DNA of 64,000 nt, taken from NCBI RefSeq assembly GCF_001676055.1, contig NZ_LZEX01000001.1, positions 434,001-498,000 on the forward strand, given 5' to 3'. Within the stretch, counting starts at the first letter, position 1, and each line of letters starts with the position of its first letter. Below the pieces are notes generated by a model. The model searched no databases. It saw only the letters and a program-made list of their open reading frames with translations, and was not told the DNA's origin. Below, one piece after another: positions 40,994 to 50,927 of the stretch. Both the position numbers and the translations under genes were made by a program. The DNA is from Morganella psychrotolerans. Its GTDB lineage: Bacteria; Pseudomonadota; Gammaproteobacteria; Enterobacterales; Enterobacteriaceae.

Positions 40994-41138
40994 GCTAATT
41001 CGATTTAATTATAAGTACGACTGAAAAACACCTGTTAATCTATAACGCATCATTTACAGTTTTAGCATTTGCATAACTGTATCCGATTCAGCTAACAAAT
41101 AAACTATAACAACATACCCTCAGGTATCGGAGTCCGGG

Positions 41139-42533
41139 ATGAATTTTCCACTAATCAGCAATCTTGTTATATTCGTTGTCCTTCTGCTGGTGCTTATGAA
41201 GCTGTGCAGCAATAAGGGCTGGAGCCTCTCCAAAAAAGTACTTACCGGTCTGGTTATCGGTGTGCTGTTCGGCCTCGGGCTGAATGCATTCTATGGCGCG
41301 GGTGCCGCATCGGTTCAGCAGGCATTGCCGTGGTTTGATATCGTCGGTAACGGCTATGTGAAACTGTTGCAGATGGTCATTATGCCTCTGGTCTTCGCCT
41401 CGATCCTCAGTGCGGTTGCCCGCCTGCATCAGGCTTCTTCTCTGGGTAAAATCAGTGTGCTGACAATCGGTACACTGTTGATTACCACCGCGATCGCCGC
41501 CTTAATTGCAATCCTGGTCACCCTCGCCTTCGGTTTAACCGCAGACGGTCTGGTTCAGGGTGTCAAAGAGACCGCACGCATCGCGCAGCTGGAATCACAG
41601 TACGCGGGCAAAGTGTCTGACCTCACGCTGCCGCAGCTGATCCTCTCCTTCATCCCCAAAAATCCGTTTGCTGACCTGACCGGCGCGAACCCGACCTCGA
41701 TTATCAGTGTGGTGATTTTTGCCGCCTTTATGGGTGTTGCTGCCCTCCAGCTGATTAAAGATAATGAAGAGCGCGGCGCGAAAGTGCTGAGTGCAATTGA
41801 TATTCTTCAGGCATGGGTAATGAAGCTGGTTCGTCTGGTGATGCGTTTTACGCCTTATGGTGTATTTGCATTGATGACCAAAGTGGTTGCCGGTTCAAAC
41901 ATTCAGGACATCATTAAATTAGGCACGTTTGTGGTTGCCTCTTATATTGCCATTTTGCTGATGTTTGTGGTTCACGGGCTGATTGTCGGGGTTGCCGGGA
42001 TTAATCCGCTGCGCTTCTTCCGTAAAATTGCCCCGGTACTGACGTTTGCGTTCACCAGCCGTTCAAGTGCGGCCAGTATTCCGCTGAGTGTGGAAGCACA
42101 AACCCGCCGCCTCGGTATTCCGGATTCTATCGCCGGGTTTGCCGCCTCCTTTGGTACCACTATCGGTCAGAATGGTTGTGCCGGTATTTACCCTGCGATG
42201 CTCGCCGTCATGGTTGCGCCGACAGTCGGAATTAACCCGCTTGATCCGCTGTGGATTGCCACACTGATAGGTATCGTGACCATCAGTTCTGCCGGTGTTG
42301 CCGGTGTGGGTGGCGGTGCGACCTTTGCCGCACTGATTGTGCTGCCTGCAATGGGCCTGCCGGTAACCCTGGTTGCGCTGCTTATCTCTGTTGAGCCATT
42401 AATTGACATGGGACGTACCGCACTGAATGTCAGCGGTTCAATGACCGCCGGAACCGTCACCAGCCAGGTTCTGGGACTGACTGACAAGACTGTGTTCAAT
42501 AATGATAAAGATGATGATTTGCAGCAGGGATAA
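41139..42533 (+). CDS. tcyP: L-cystine symporter TcyP (YdjN)
   Basis: A 464-residue dicarboxylate/amino acid:cation symporter (DAACS) protein with eight helices and two re-entrant loops. Signatures: [32 protein letters not shown] (serine-rich substrate loop), [18 protein letters not shown] and [18 protein letters not shown]. It matches E. coli YdjN/TcyP, a sodium-driven cystine importer, and keeps its place after ydjM. Confidence 0.9.
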   Translation: MNFPLISNLVIFVVLLLVLMKLCSNKGWSLSKKVLTGLVIGVLFGLGLNAFYGAGAASVQQALPWFDIVGNGYVKLLQMVIMPLVFASILSAVARLHQASSLGKISVLTIGTLLITTAIAALIAILVTLAFGLTADGLVQGVKETARIAQLESQYAGKVSDLTLPQLILSFIPKNPFADLTGANPTSIISVVIFAAFMGVAALQLIKDNEERGAKVLSAIDILQAWVMKLVRLVMRFTPYGVFALMTKVVAGSNIQDIIKLGTFVVASYIAILLMFVVHGLIVGVAGINPLRFFRKIAPVLTFAFTSRSSAASIPLSVEAQTRRLGIPDSIAGFAASFGTTIGQNGCAGIYPAMLAVMVAPTVGINPLDPLWIATLIGIVTISSAGVAGVGGGATFAALIVLPAMGLPVTLVALLISVEPLIDMGRTALNVSGSMTAGTVTSQVLGLTDKTVFNNDKDDDLQQG

Positions 42534-42586
42534 TTCGTTGCGCACTCAACCGATGTAAATCAGCAGATGTAAATCAGAAAATGAAA

Positions 42587-42615
42587 AAAACCGGCTCACG
42601 AATGAGCCGGTTTTC
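42587..42615. terminator. Two-way terminator between tcyP and htpX
   Basis: AAAACCGGCTC and GAGCCGGTTTT arms with a short loop lie between two convergent genes; A and T runs on both sides. Confidence 0.75.
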
Positions 42616-42641
42616 TTTGATATATCAGTTGGTGAAGATAA

Positions 42642-43526
42642 TTATTTCAGATACTCACCGCTACGCAATGCGGCAATCCGCTTATCCAGCGGCGGGTGTG
42701 ATAAAAACAGTTCACTGAATGCTTTATTACGCCCGTTGATGCAAAACGCCATCATACTGCCCGCTTCCTGCGGCTCGTAACTGGTTTTCAGACGTTGCAG
42801 CGCAGCAATCATCTTCTCACGCCCTACCAGTTTTGCTGATCCCGCATCTGCATGAAATTCACGGTGGCGGGAGAACCACATGGTAATGATGCTGGCAAGA
42901 ATACCGAATACAATTTCCAGAACCATTGATACCGCAAAATAAATCATCGGGTTACCCTGACTGCCGGAATTATTGTCACTGTTATTATTAGACATAAAGC
43001 CCGCAGCCAGCTGCGCCAGGATACGGGAAATAAAGATAACAAAGGTATTCACCACGCCCTGAAGCAGTGTCATCGTTACCATGTCGCCGTTCGCGATATG
43101 ACTGATTTCATGAGCAATAACCGCTTCTGCTTCATCACGGCTCATACTTTCCAGCAAACCGGTACTGACCGCCACCAGTGACGCATCACGACGTGCGCCG
43201 GTTGCAAACGCATTAATGTCCGGTGCATGATAAACAGCGACCTGCGGCATACCAATGCCCGCTTGTTGTGCCTGGCGGCTCACTGTATCGAGCAGCCAGC
43301 GCTCTGTCTGGTTTGACGGATTGGTGATCACCTGCCCGCCCACAGAGCGCAGTGCCATCCATTTTGACATCAGCAGTGAAACAAATGCACCGCCGAAGCC
43401 AAACAGCCCCGCCATGATCATAAGCCCGGTCACACTCTGCCCCTGAATACCGGTCAGACTCAGAATAATGCCGAATACAGCCATTACGGCCAGGTTAGTG
43501 AGTAAAAACAATGCAATTCGCATCAT
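42642..43526 (-). CDS. htpX: Membrane metalloprotease HtpX
   Basis: A 294-residue M48 zinc protease. Two N-terminal helices ([40 protein letters not shown]), the zinc motif HEISH ([14 protein letters not shown]), the third ligand E in FHADAGSA region, and further hydrophobic segments. It degrades misfolded membrane proteins with FtsH. Start [11 protein letters not shown] as in E. coli. Confidence 0.95.
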   Translation of the reverse strand: MMRIALFLLTNLAVMAVFGIILSLTGIQGQSVTGLMIMAGLFGFGGAFVSLLMSKWMALRSVGGQVITNPSNQTERWLLDTVSRQAQQAGIGMPQVAVYHAPDINAFATGARRDASLVAVSTGLLESMSRDEAEAVIAHEISHIANGDMVTMTLLQGVVNTFVIFISRILAQLAAGFMSNNNSDNNSGSQGNPMIYFAVSMVLEIVFGILASIITMWFSRHREFHADAGSAKLVGREKMIAALQRLKTSYEPQEAGSMMAFCINGRNKAFSELFLSHPPLDKRIAALRSGEYLK

Positions 43527-43641
43527 ATCAGTAGGATCCTTTAAATATATTGCCCGTCAGTTGTCTCAAAAATGGCGTCATTCTGCTAAATTTCAAGGCC
43601 TTTTTACCTGATAATGTTAATTATTAAACAACTTTACACTT

Positions 43642-43766
43642 ATACCCTTATTCATTCAAACCGCAGGTTCGTTGGCTACGCTCAACCAGCCGGGTCACAT
43701 ACTTGTGTATGCTCCCCGTCTGTTTTCCCTTGCCGCCTGCCTGCATCTTGAATGACGTTGGGTATA
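43642..43766. repeat. MITE-like repeat, full copy, inverted orientation
   Basis: A 125-base copy between htpX and ryhB, in the opposite direction from the yniA copy: TATACCCTTATTCATTCAAA on the left and TCTTGAATGACGTTGGGTATA-type end on the right. Contains GGTTCGTTGGCTACGCTCAA and GCTCCCCGTCTG. Confidence 0.85.
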
Positions 43767-43843
43767 TGCCCTGTGCGCAATATCCGGTTGCAGAAATAAT
43801 CACCGCTTTTTAGTAAAAAACACTTTACTTTTTAAATGGGAAA

Positions 43844-43862
43844 AATTATCATTCTCGTTGTC
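43844..43862. promoter_or_regulatory. Fur box over the ryhB promoter
   Basis: AATTATCATTCTCGTTGTC aligns with the 19-base Fur site in inverse form (ATTATCATT core). TTTACT at 43824 and TATCAT at 43848 could be the -35 and -10. It overlaps the predicted start of the small RNA, giving iron repression. Confidence 0.8.
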
Positions 43863-43963
43863 GGTACCTGAGTAAATTACTAAGGTATTGGCAAACGACA
43901 TTGCTCACATTGCTTCCAGTAATTTAGAAGTTTCTCAGCCAGCCTTCGCGCTGGCTTTTTTTT
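43860..43963 (+). ncRNA. ryhB: Iron-responsive small RNA RyhB
   Basis: ACGACATTGCTCACATTGCT at 43895-43914, followed by TCCAGTA, is identical to the conserved seed core of E. coli RyhB. The core begins about 35 bases after the predicted start, as in E. coli. The RNA ends with GCCAGC CTTCGC GCTGGC and eight T (43938-43963), a typical Hfq-dependent terminator. RyhB base-pairs with mRNAs of iron-using proteins (sdhCDAB, sodB and others) when iron is low. Its place between htpX and a glyoxalase-like gene differs from the yhhX-yhhY site in E. coli. Confidence 0.93.
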
Positions 43964-43978
43964 ATCCTGCGTTTACTG

Positions 43979-44368
43979 TCAGCGCTCATACAATTCAACC
44001 GGAAGATTATCCGGGTCAAAACAGAATAAAAACTGTTTTCCGGTAAACTCATCCGTCCTGATCCCGTCGCAGTGAATTGCCTGTGTGTCCAGAAAGGCTT
44101 TCCACGCTGAGAGGTCTTTCACAGCAAACGCCAGATGGCGCAAACCACAGGCTTCCGGCTGGCTGAGACGCGCCGGACTTGCAGGGAAAGTAAACAGCTC
44201 AAGTAAATACTCTCCGTTCAGCGCCAGGTCGATTTTCCACGAATTCCGCGCATCACGATAATGCTCACTGATCACCGTAAAACCAAGCACATCACAATAA
44301 AACGCCAGGCTGGCCGCTTTGTCAGATGCAATCACAGCAATATGATCAATTCTTTCAATCTTCAGCAT
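43979..44368 (-). CDS. yaeR: VOC/glyoxalase-fold metalloprotein YaeR (GloA2)
   Basis: A 129-residue vicinal-oxygen-chelate protein. It matches E. coli YaeR throughout: IDHIAVIASD with a metal-ligand histidine, DSWK-type NSWKIDLALNGEY, CGLRHLAFAV with the second histidine, and the end LPVELYER with the glutamate. Catalytic role unproven. The ATG at 44368 lies only two bases from a MITE-like repeat whose end (AAGGG) seems to be its ribosome binding site. Confidence 0.85.
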   Translation of the reverse strand: MLKIERIDHIAVIASDKAASLAFYCDVLGFTVISEHYRDARNSWKIDLALNGEYLLELFTFPASPARLSQPEACGLRHLAFAVKDLSAWKAFLDTQAIHCDGIRTDEFTGKQFLFCFDPDNLPVELYER

Positions 44369-44370
44369 AC

Positions 44371-44497
44371 TATACCCTTATTCATTCAAACTGCAGGTTC
44401 GTTGGCTGCACTCAACCAGCCGGGTCACATAGTTTATCTATGCTCCCCGTCTATTTTCCCTTGCCGCCTTCCTGCAACTTGAATGACGTTGGGTATA
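44371..44497. repeat. MITE-like repeat, full copy directly upstream of yaeR
   Basis: A 127-base copy filling the gap between yaeR and maeB. Ends TATACCCTTATTCATTCAAA and AACTTGAATGACGTTGGGTATA type. Read on the minus strand its end gives AATAAGGGTATA followed by GT and the yaeR ATG, placing AAGGG six bases before the start codon. Confidence 0.85.
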
Positions 44498-44506
44498 TTC
44501 CTTTAT

Positions 44507-44528
44507 GACGCCCCATTTGCGGGGCGTC
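44507..44528. terminator. Terminator downstream of maeB
   Basis: GACGCCCC ATTTGC GGGGCGTC forms an 8-bp stem right after the maeB stop on the minus strand. T run is weak (TAAAGG region), so strength is uncertain. Confidence 0.6.
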
Positions 44529-44531
44529 AGA

Positions 44532-46811
44532 TTACAGTGGCTGAGTCTGTGCTTCCACCGCAGCCAGCGCGACCATATTCACAATCCGGCGTACCGAGGA
44601 AATCGACGTCAGAATGTGTACCGGTTTATTAATCCCCATCAGTACCGGACCTACTGTCACCCCTTCTGAACTGGTGACACGCAGCAGGTTGTAACTGATA
44701 CGGGCAGCTTCACCGTTTGGCATGATCAGCAGGTTCGCCGCACCTTTCAACGGGCTGTCCGGCATCAGATCACGGCGGATGGCTTCCACCAGCGCCGCAT
44801 CACCGTGCATTTCGCCGTCAATTTCCAGTGAAGGATCCTGCGCCCGGACCAGTGCCAGAGTATCACGCATTTTATCGGCAGACGGCGACTGACAGGAGCC
44901 GAAACTGGAACGGGATAACAGAGCCACTTTTGGCTCGATCCCGAACCGGCGTACGGCATTTGCCGCCATCAGTGTGATCTCCGCAAGCTGCTCTGCTGTC
45001 GGGTCATCATGCACATAAGTATCGGTAATAAAGGTATTTCCTGTCGGCAGGATCAGCGCATTCATCGCCCCGGCAGTGTGGACGCCCTCATGGAAACCAA
45101 ACACATTTTCCACAATATTGTAATGCTCATGATAATCCCCGACAATTCCGCAGATCATGCCGTCAGCCTCACCACGGTGAACCATGATCGCACCAATGCT
45201 GGTCGGATTGGTAATAATGGCGCGACGCGCCTGTTCCTGTGTCACGCCTTTGCGTTTCATCAGCTGATAATATTCCTGCCAATATTCGGCAAAGCGCGGG
45301 TCACTTTCATTATTGACGATTTCAAAATCAGTCCCCGGGACAATCTGTAATCCCAGTTTTTTGATCCGCATCTCAATCACATCCGGGCGACCAATCAGAA
45401 CAGGGAATGCCAGCCCCATGCTGACCAGTTCCTGAGTCGCATGTAGCATGCGCGGCTCTTCCCCTTCTGCCAGCACAATCCGTTTGCGATCCTTGCGCGC
45501 CATAGAAAAAATCGGCTTCATAAACAGGGTGGTTTTATAGACAAATTCATTCAGGTGCTCAAGATACACACTGAAATCAGCAATCGGGCGGGTGGCAACC
45601 CCCGTTTCCATCGCCGCTTTTGCCACTGCCGGTGCAATTTTCAGGATAAGACGCGGATCAAATGGTTTTGGAATAATATATTCACGCCCGAAAGAGAGTT
45701 CCTGCCCGCCGTAGGCAGAGGCAACCTGCTCGCTCTGCTCTGCCAGCGCCAGGTCCGCAATGGCTTTCACACACGCCAGTTTCATCTCTTCATTAATGGC
45801 AGTCGCGCCAACATCCAGCGCACCACGGAAGATAAACGGGAAGCAAAGCACATTGTTAACCTGATTCGGATAATCCGAACGTCCGGTACAAATAATGGCA
45901 TCCGGACGCACTTCCAGCGCCAGCGGCGGCAGAATTTCCGGCTCCGGATTTGCCAGCGCGAGGATCAAAGGGTCCCGCGCCATATCTTTAACCATTGCCT
46001 GTGTCAGTACACCCGGCCCTGAGCAACCGAGGAAAATATCAGCACCGGGCATAGCATCTGCCAGTGAACGCATACCATTATCTTCAATTGCATAGGCGGC
46101 TTTGGTCTGTGCCATATTGGCTTCACGACCCTTGTAAATCACCCCTTTGGAGTCACAAACAGTGATATTTTCCCGTTTCAGCCCCAGTTGCACCAGCAGG
46201 TTCATACAGGCAATAGACGCCGCACCCGCACCGGAGACGACCAGGCGCACATCACTGATGTTTTTATCCACAATCCGCAGTCCGTTCAATACGGCGGCAG
46301 TACTGATAATCGCGGTACCGTGCTGATCATCATGGAATACCGGGATATTCATGCGCTCACGCAGTTTTTGCTCGATATAAAAACATTCAGGCGCTTTGAT
46401 ATCTTCCAGGTTAATACCGCCGAATGTCGGTTCCAGCGACGCGATGATATCGATTAATTTATCCGGATCAGTTTCATCGACTTCGATATCAAAGACATCC
46501 ACGCCGGAGAATTTTTTAAATAAGACGCCTTTACCTTCCATCACCGGTTTTCCGGCTAATGCACCGATATTTCCCAGACCAAGAACCGCACTGCCGTTAG
46601 AGATAACCGCTACAAGATTTCCCTTTGCGGTATATTTATAGGCCGCCAGCGGATCCTTTGCTATTTCCAGGCACGGAGCCGCAACACCGGGTGAATACGC
46701 CAGAGCAAGATCACGCTGTGTGGACAGTGGTTTTGTCGGCGTAACGGTAATTTTGCCGGGTGACGGGAACTGATGAAAATCAAGGGCGCTTTGTTTTAAT
46801 TGTTCGTCCAT
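44532..46811 (-). CDS. maeB: NADP-dependent malic enzyme with phosphotransacetylase-like domain
   Basis: A 759-residue protein from the ATG at 46811 ([16 protein letters not shown] as in E. coli MaeB); an earlier in-frame start lacks family support. Residues 1-160 form the malic N-domain ([34 protein letters not shown]), 160-420 the NADP domain ([14 protein letters not shown]), and 430-759 a Pta-like domain used for acetyl-CoA control. It decarboxylates malate to pyruvate, making NADPH. Confidence 0.95.
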   Translation of the reverse strand: MDEQLKQSALDFHQFPSPGKITVTPTKPLSTQRDLALAYSPGVAAPCLEIAKDPLAAYKYTAKGNLVAVISNGSAVLGLGNIGALAGKPVMEGKGVLFKKFSGVDVFDIEVDETDPDKLIDIIASLEPTFGGINLEDIKAPECFYIEQKLRERMNIPVFHDDQHGTAIISTAAVLNGLRIVDKNISDVRLVVSGAGAASIACMNLLVQLGLKRENITVCDSKGVIYKGREANMAQTKAAYAIEDNGMRSLADAMPGADIFLGCSGPGVLTQAMVKDMARDPLILALANPEPEILPPLALEVRPDAIICTGRSDYPNQVNNVLCFPFIFRGALDVGATAINEEMKLACVKAIADLALAEQSEQVASAYGGQELSFGREYIIPKPFDPRLILKIAPAVAKAAMETGVATRPIADFSVYLEHLNEFVYKTTLFMKPIFSMARKDRKRIVLAEGEEPRMLHATQELVSMGLAFPVLIGRPDVIEMRIKKLGLQIVPGTDFEIVNNESDPRFAEYWQEYYQLMKRKGVTQEQARRAIITNPTSIGAIMVHRGEADGMICGIVGDYHEHYNIVENVFGFHEGVHTAGAMNALILPTGNTFITDTYVHDDPTAEQLAEITLMAANAVRRFGIEPKVALLSRSSFGSCQSPSADKMRDTLALVRAQDPSLEIDGEMHGDAALVEAIRRDLMPDSPLKGAANLLIMPNGEAARISYNLLRVTSSEGVTVGPVLMGINKPVHILTSISSVRRIVNMVALAAVEAQTQPL

Positions 46812-47265
46812 TACACATCCTTTACCGGGGTAAGATGACAGAGTCTGAACCGGCCGTCGCAACATCAATATGCTGCCGGCAGGTTATTCAGGGATACAAT
46901 AACAGTATACTAATAAATAACAGAATAGTGAAAAGACTGTAATATTCATGTGTTTAATGTTTACATACTGTTGAAAAAAACGACATTTTATTATGTGTCT
47001 GCCTGATATATCTGACCGAATACCTTTATTCCGCGTATTATTTCCCCGTATCAAAAACCGGTTGTCTTATCCGCACAATCTACTTTGTGTTATTAGATCT
47101 GTTATTATTTTTAAATGCTTTGTTATTTGCACATATAACTGTTTTGCGTAAAAATTAATTGTCAGCCGTGATAATGATATTTTTATATTTTTAATAATAA
47201 GCATATCAATTAAATCGCCATAATTAATATGGCTTCATACCGTACACCCGGCAAGGGAGAATTCT
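46812..47265. other. AT-rich intergenic region
   Basis: 454 bases between divergent maeB and the response regulator. I see no gene. The right half is very AT rich (several AATTAAT and TTTTTAATAATAAG stretches), as in H-NS-bound promoter DNA. A GATAATGATA half-site (47170-47179) recalls a Fur half-box, but the right half is missing. GGGAG precedes the regulator ATG. Confidence 0.5.
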
Positions 47266-47895
47266 ATGCCTCATCACACTATTATGGTTATTGATGACCA
47301 CCCGCTGTTACGCTATGGCTTTCAAATGCTTTTACAGCCTGATTACGCGCTGACCATCATGCCTGAACCAACGGATAACGCAGGGCTTTTTAGCTATATT
47401 CATCAGCATGTTCCCCGCATGATTATATTAGATATTAATATTCACGCTTTCTCAGGAATTGATTTCATCAAGAAACTTCGTCATAAAAGAGTGACCAGTT
47501 ACATTCTGGTATTTTCACAATCACAGGAACGCAATGATATATATGCAGCTATTGATGCAGGCGCTGATGGTTATATATTAAAAAATTGCGACATTGATTA
47601 TTTAGCAGATCAGATAAAGGATGCCTTTCAGGGGAAAAAAATATTCAGTGAATCTGTATATAAAATATTACAGGAGCGGGAGCATTTTCATGACCCGATA
47701 ACCTATCTGACCCGGCGGGAGTCCGATGTTCTGAAAGAACTGGCCTGCGGGATGAAAAATAAAGAGATAGCAAGAGCACTGTATATCTCAGAAGAAACGG
47801 TAAAAGTGCACATCCGTAATATCCTGAAGAAACTGAATGTGTCCACGCGGCTGGCAGCCAGCCTGTTGTATCTCAGGCACCGGCTCCCCCGCTGA
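47266..47895 (+). CDS. NarL/NarP-type response regulator
   Basis: A 209-residue two-domain regulator. Receiver (about 5-120) with acidic pocket D10-D11, phosphorylation site D56 (IILDINI), serine in VFSQSQ and K106-type lysine in GYILKN. LuxR/FixJ helix-turn-helix at about 148-205 (LTRRESDVLKELACGMKNKEIARALYISEETVKVHIRN split by a turn). The linker KIFSESVYKILQEREHF resembles NarP more than NarL. No sensor kinase is adjacent, so it is an orphan here; NarP itself is usually also orphan. Likely nitrate/nitrite or related control. Confidence 0.8.
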   Translation: MPHHTIMVIDDHPLLRYGFQMLLQPDYALTIMPEPTDNAGLFSYIHQHVPRMIILDINIHAFSGIDFIKKLRHKRVTSYILVFSQSQERNDIYAAIDAGADGYILKNCDIDYLADQIKDAFQGKKIFSESVYKILQEREHFHDPITYLTRRESDVLKELACGMKNKEIARALYISEETVKVHIRNILKKLNVSTRLAASLLYLRHRLPR

Positions 47896-47923
47896 GCGGA
47901 TATCCCCGGGCACGTCTTGGGGA

Positions 47924-48481
47924 TTATTCGTTTTCACTGTCAATACTGGCAGGCGTCGGATAATTAAGCAGCTCCAGTGTACCGTCCGGATTTTCACGGA
48001 CATCCACCTGGATAACTTCTTTGTTCATTCCGCGGATAACGGTATCCACCTCACTGTATGCGTAGCGGATGCTTTTATCCCGCGCCCAGTCAGGCATATC
48101 CGTCACGCCATAGTAAAAATAAACGGTATTAATGCCGTTTTCCTGAAATTCAATGGCAGTGACTTTACTGATGCGCAGGGCACCATAACAAAAATCTTCA
48201 CGAGCCTGCCAGGCATCACGCCCTTTCTCTGTCAGTGTATACTCCACACCTTCAGGTTTAATGGTTGCGGTGATCAACCCGACCGTTGCGAGGGCATTGA
48301 GGCGCGAAATCATCCAGGGTTCGGACTGGCTTGAACTCAATTGCGGCCATTTGTGCTCATCAAGGCACAGTTCACTGTTTTCCACAAATTTGTGCTGGAG
48401 TTCAGTCAGATAAAAATCTGTTTGTCCCGCAAAGGTAAATCCGGCAAACAACAGCGTGCTTATGGCTAAGAACTCTCTCAT
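47924..48481 (-). CDS. Secreted or periplasmic protein of unknown function
   Basis: A 185-residue protein with a signal peptide at 1-18 (FLAISTLLFAGFTFAG, cleavage before QTDF). The mature part has two cysteines (SELCLDEH and REDFCYGAL) that could pair in the periplasm. LNALATVGLITATI followed by YTLTEKGRDAW looks like a winged-helix-like pattern often seen in DNA-binding or adaptor folds, though here exported. No family recognised. It is convergent with the response regulator and lies about 160 bases before yffB on the other strand. Confidence 0.6.
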   Translation of the reverse strand: MREFLAISTLLFAGFTFAGQTDFYLTELQHKFVENSELCLDEHKWPQLSSSQSEPWMISRLNALATVGLITATIKPEGVEYTLTEKGRDAWQAREDFCYGALRISKVTAIEFQENGINTVYFYYGVTDMPDWARDKSIRYAYSEVDTVIRGMNKEVIQVDVRENPDGTLELLNYPTPASIDSENE

Positions 48482-48642
48482 CTATCCCGTCTCAACATCT
48501 TCCGGATGTTTTTATCCGGTTTTGGTGTAATGCTAACCCACTTTTTTCCATTTATCGAATATTCTCTGCGCGTAACGCTCTGGATAACTACGCCAAATTA
48601 CCGCATTATGCTATTTTTCGTGTTCACGACAAAGGATTAAAG

Positions 48643-49011
48643 ATGAAAAATAAAACCTCCGTCTACCAAATTTTTGGTATCAAAAATTGCGACACGATGA
48701 AAAAAGCCCGCGCATGGCTGGATGCAAACGGGATCGCATATGAATTTCACGACTACCGGCAGGACGGTGTTGATGCCGCGCTGCTGGCCGAATTTATCAG
48801 CCATATTGACCTGACACTACTACTTAATAAACGCGGCACGACCTGGCGTCAGTTGGATAAAACAGAGCAGGATGCCGCGACGGATACCATTGCGGCTATC
48901 CGTCTGATGACGGAAAAACCAGCCTTAATTAAACGTCCGGTACTGGTTTCCCCGGACGGCCGCTACCATCTTGGTTTTAACGCTGATGACTATCAGCAGT
49001 TCTGCCGCTGA
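48643..49011 (+). CDS. yffB: ArsC/Spx-family thioredoxin-fold protein YffB
   Basis: A 122-residue protein with GIKNCDTMKKARAWLD near the N-terminus: a single cysteine followed by the D-T-x-K-K-A-R pattern of YffB. NKRGTTWRQLD and KRPVLV segments match the ArsC family. E. coli YffB is thought to be a glutathione-dependent thiol reductase. AAAGGA precedes the ATG. It precedes dapE as in E. coli. Confidence 0.88.
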   Translation: MKNKTSVYQIFGIKNCDTMKKARAWLDANGIAYEFHDYRQDGVDAALLAEFISHIDLTLLLNKRGTTWRQLDKTEQDAATDTIAAIRLMTEKPALIKRPVLVSPDGRYHLGFNADDYQQFCR

Positions 49012-49018
49012 ATATCGC

Positions 49019-49101
49019 TATACCCTTATTCATTCAAACTGCAGGTTCGTTGGTGGTACTCAGCTAGCCGCCTGCCTGCATCTTGAATGACGCTGGGTAT
49101 A
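49019..49101. repeat. MITE-like repeat, shortened copy
   Basis: An 83-base copy with intact ends (TATACCCTTATTCATTCAAA; TCTTGAATGACGCTGGGTATA type) and a deleted centre, in the 110-base gap between yffB and dapE. dapE keeps its own AAGGA site outside the repeat. Confidence 0.8.
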
Positions 49102-49122
49102 TAAATTAAGTAAGGAAGCACA

Positions 49123-50253
49123 ATGCATTGTCCTGTAATTGAACTGGCAAAACAACTCATCAGCCGGGCATCGGTCAGCCCGGACGATAACGGCTGTCAG
49201 GTACTGATGACTGAGCGCCTGGCGGCAATCGGCTTTACCGTTGAACAGATGCCTTCCGGTGATACACAAAATTTCTGGGCGCACCGGGGCGGTAACGGAA
49301 AAACGCTCGCGTTTGCCGGACACACAGATGTTGTGCCGCCCGGAGACACCACCCGCTGGCGCACCCCGCCTTTTGAACCCGCACTGATTGACGGCATGCT
49401 GTACGGACGCGGTGCTGCGGATATGAAAGGCTCTCTGGCCGCCATGATTGTTGCCGCCGAGCGCTTTGTCTCGCGCTATCCGCAATATCCGGGCCGTCTG
49501 GCGTTTCTGATTACCTCTGATGAAGAGGCTGCCGCAACCGACGGCACCGTAAAAGTCGTGGAAACACTAATAAAGCGCCATGAAAAGGTGGAATATTGCC
49601 TGGTCGGCGAGCCATCAAGCCAGACACAACTGGGGGATATGATAAAAAATGGCCGCCGCGGCTCAATTACCGCTAATCTGACCATTCACGGTATTCAGGG
49701 GCACGTTGCGTATCCGCATCTGGCGGATAACCCGGTTCACCGCGCAGTTCCGTTTATACAAGAGCTGATAAACACCCACTGGGACAGCGGCAACACATTC
49801 TTCCCGCCGACCAGTATGCAGATAGCCAATATTCACGCCGGGACCGGCAGTAATAATATTATCCCCGGTGATTTATTTGTGCAGTTTAATTTCCGCTTCA
49901 GTAGTGAATCCACCAGCACGCAACTGGAAGAGCGTGTTGCCACGCTGCTGGAGAAGCATCAGTTACCGCACAGTATCAGCTGGTCTCTCTCCGGACATCC
50001 TTTCCTGACACCTGAAGGGCCACTGACTGAGGCGGTTTGCCACGCGGTCGGACAGTATTGTCACCTGACACCTGAATTGTCGACCAGCGGCGGAACCTCT
50101 GACGGTCGCTTTATCGCACAGATGGGCACACAGGTTGTTGAGCTGGGTCCGCTGAATGCCACAATCCATAAAGTAGATGAATGTGTGAGCGCCGCTGATT
50201 TGCAGCAACTCAGCCGTATCTATCAGCGCATTATGGAGCAGATTTTACTATGA
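49123..50253 (+). CDS. dapE: Succinyl-diaminopimelate desuccinylase
   Basis: A 376-residue M20 metallopeptidase-family enzyme. Zinc ligands lie in [13 protein letters not shown] (H), GRGAADMKG (D), TSDEEAAA (catalytic E and E ligand) and near [10 protein letters not shown] and ATIHKVDE (H). It makes LL-diaminopimelate for lysine and peptidoglycan. The stop overlaps the next gene (ATGA). Confidence 0.96.
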   Translation: MHCPVIELAKQLISRASVSPDDNGCQVLMTERLAAIGFTVEQMPSGDTQNFWAHRGGNGKTLAFAGHTDVVPPGDTTRWRTPPFEPALIDGMLYGRGAADMKGSLAAMIVAAERFVSRYPQYPGRLAFLITSDEEAAATDGTVKVVETLIKRHEKVEYCLVGEPSSQTQLGDMIKNGRRGSITANLTIHGIQGHVAYPHLADNPVHRAVPFIQELINTHWDSGNTFFPPTSMQIANIHAGTGSNNIIPGDLFVQFNFRFSSESTSTQLEERVATLLEKHQLPHSISWSLSGHPFLTPEGPLTEAVCHAVGQYCHLTPELSTSGGTSDGRFIAQMGTQVVELGPLNATIHKVDECVSAADLQQLSRIYQRIMEQILL

Positions 50254-50927
50254 TGACCTTTGAGATGCTGACCGGGCAGACACGCGACCATGTGATTAAT
50301 TTTGCCGGGAATCATCACCTGCAATTTAATGCCACCAAAGCCTTTCTCGCAATGCAGAAAGCCGCCGCCGGCGCAGGATTTAAACTGATGCCCGCCAGTT
50401 CATTCCGTGATTTTGCCCGCCAGCAGAGTATCTGGAATGAAAAATTTGCCGGGATCCGCACTGTAAATGATGCGGATAACCGCCCGCTGGATGTGACTGT
50501 GCTGTCAGAAGCGCAGCGTTGTCAGGCAATTTTGCGCTGGTCTGCCCTGCCGGGCGCCAGCCGTCATCACTGGGGGACAGAGGTGGATTATTACGATCCG
50601 TTCCGCCTGCCGTCTGATGCCTCACTGCAACTTGAGCCTTGGGAATACGAAGAAGGCGGTTATTTTGCAGCACTGTCTGCCTGGCTGACAGAGAATATGG
50701 CACAGTTTGATTTTTATCTGCCGTTCACACAGAAAAAAACAGGTGGTGTGGCGTATGAGCCCTGGCACATCAGCTATTGGCCGCTCTCGTATGAAGCGGA
50801 GCAGCTTTACACTGTGGAGACACTTGAACAGGTGCTGAACACACAGGAAATTGCCGGGAAAACCTGGCTTCTGGCAAACCTGGACAGTATTTATCAGCAC
50901 TATGTCCGTCTGCCGGAAAGTCATTAA
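50250..50927 (+). CDS. M15-family D-Ala-D-Ala carboxypeptidase-like protein
   Basis: A 225-residue VanY-type (M15) zinc peptidase. [17 protein letters not shown] is the family's substrate arginine region, [14 protein letters not shown] holds the H and D zinc ligands, and [11 protein letters not shown] gives the catalytic glutamate and last histidine. No signal peptide is visible, so it would stay in the cytoplasm unless exported otherwise. It overlaps dapE by 4 bases and is probably co-transcribed, suggesting a role in peptidoglycan peptide handling. The gene is absent between dapE and ypfN in E. coli. Confidence 0.78.
   Translation: MMTFEMLTGQTRDHVINFAGNHHLQFNATKAFLAMQKAAAGAGFKLMPASSFRDFARQQSIWNEKFAGIRTVNDADNRPLDVTVLSEAQRCQAILRWSALPGASRHHWGTEVDYYDPFRLPSDASLQLEPWEYEEGGYFAALSAWLTENMAQFDFYLPFTQKKTGGVAYEPWHISYWPLSYEAEQLYTVETLEQVLNTQEIAGKTWLLANLDSIYQHYVRLPESH

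Noticed and set aside
47160-47190. GATAATGATA upstream of the response regulator as a Fur box
   Set aside because: Only the left half matches; the right half is poly-T.
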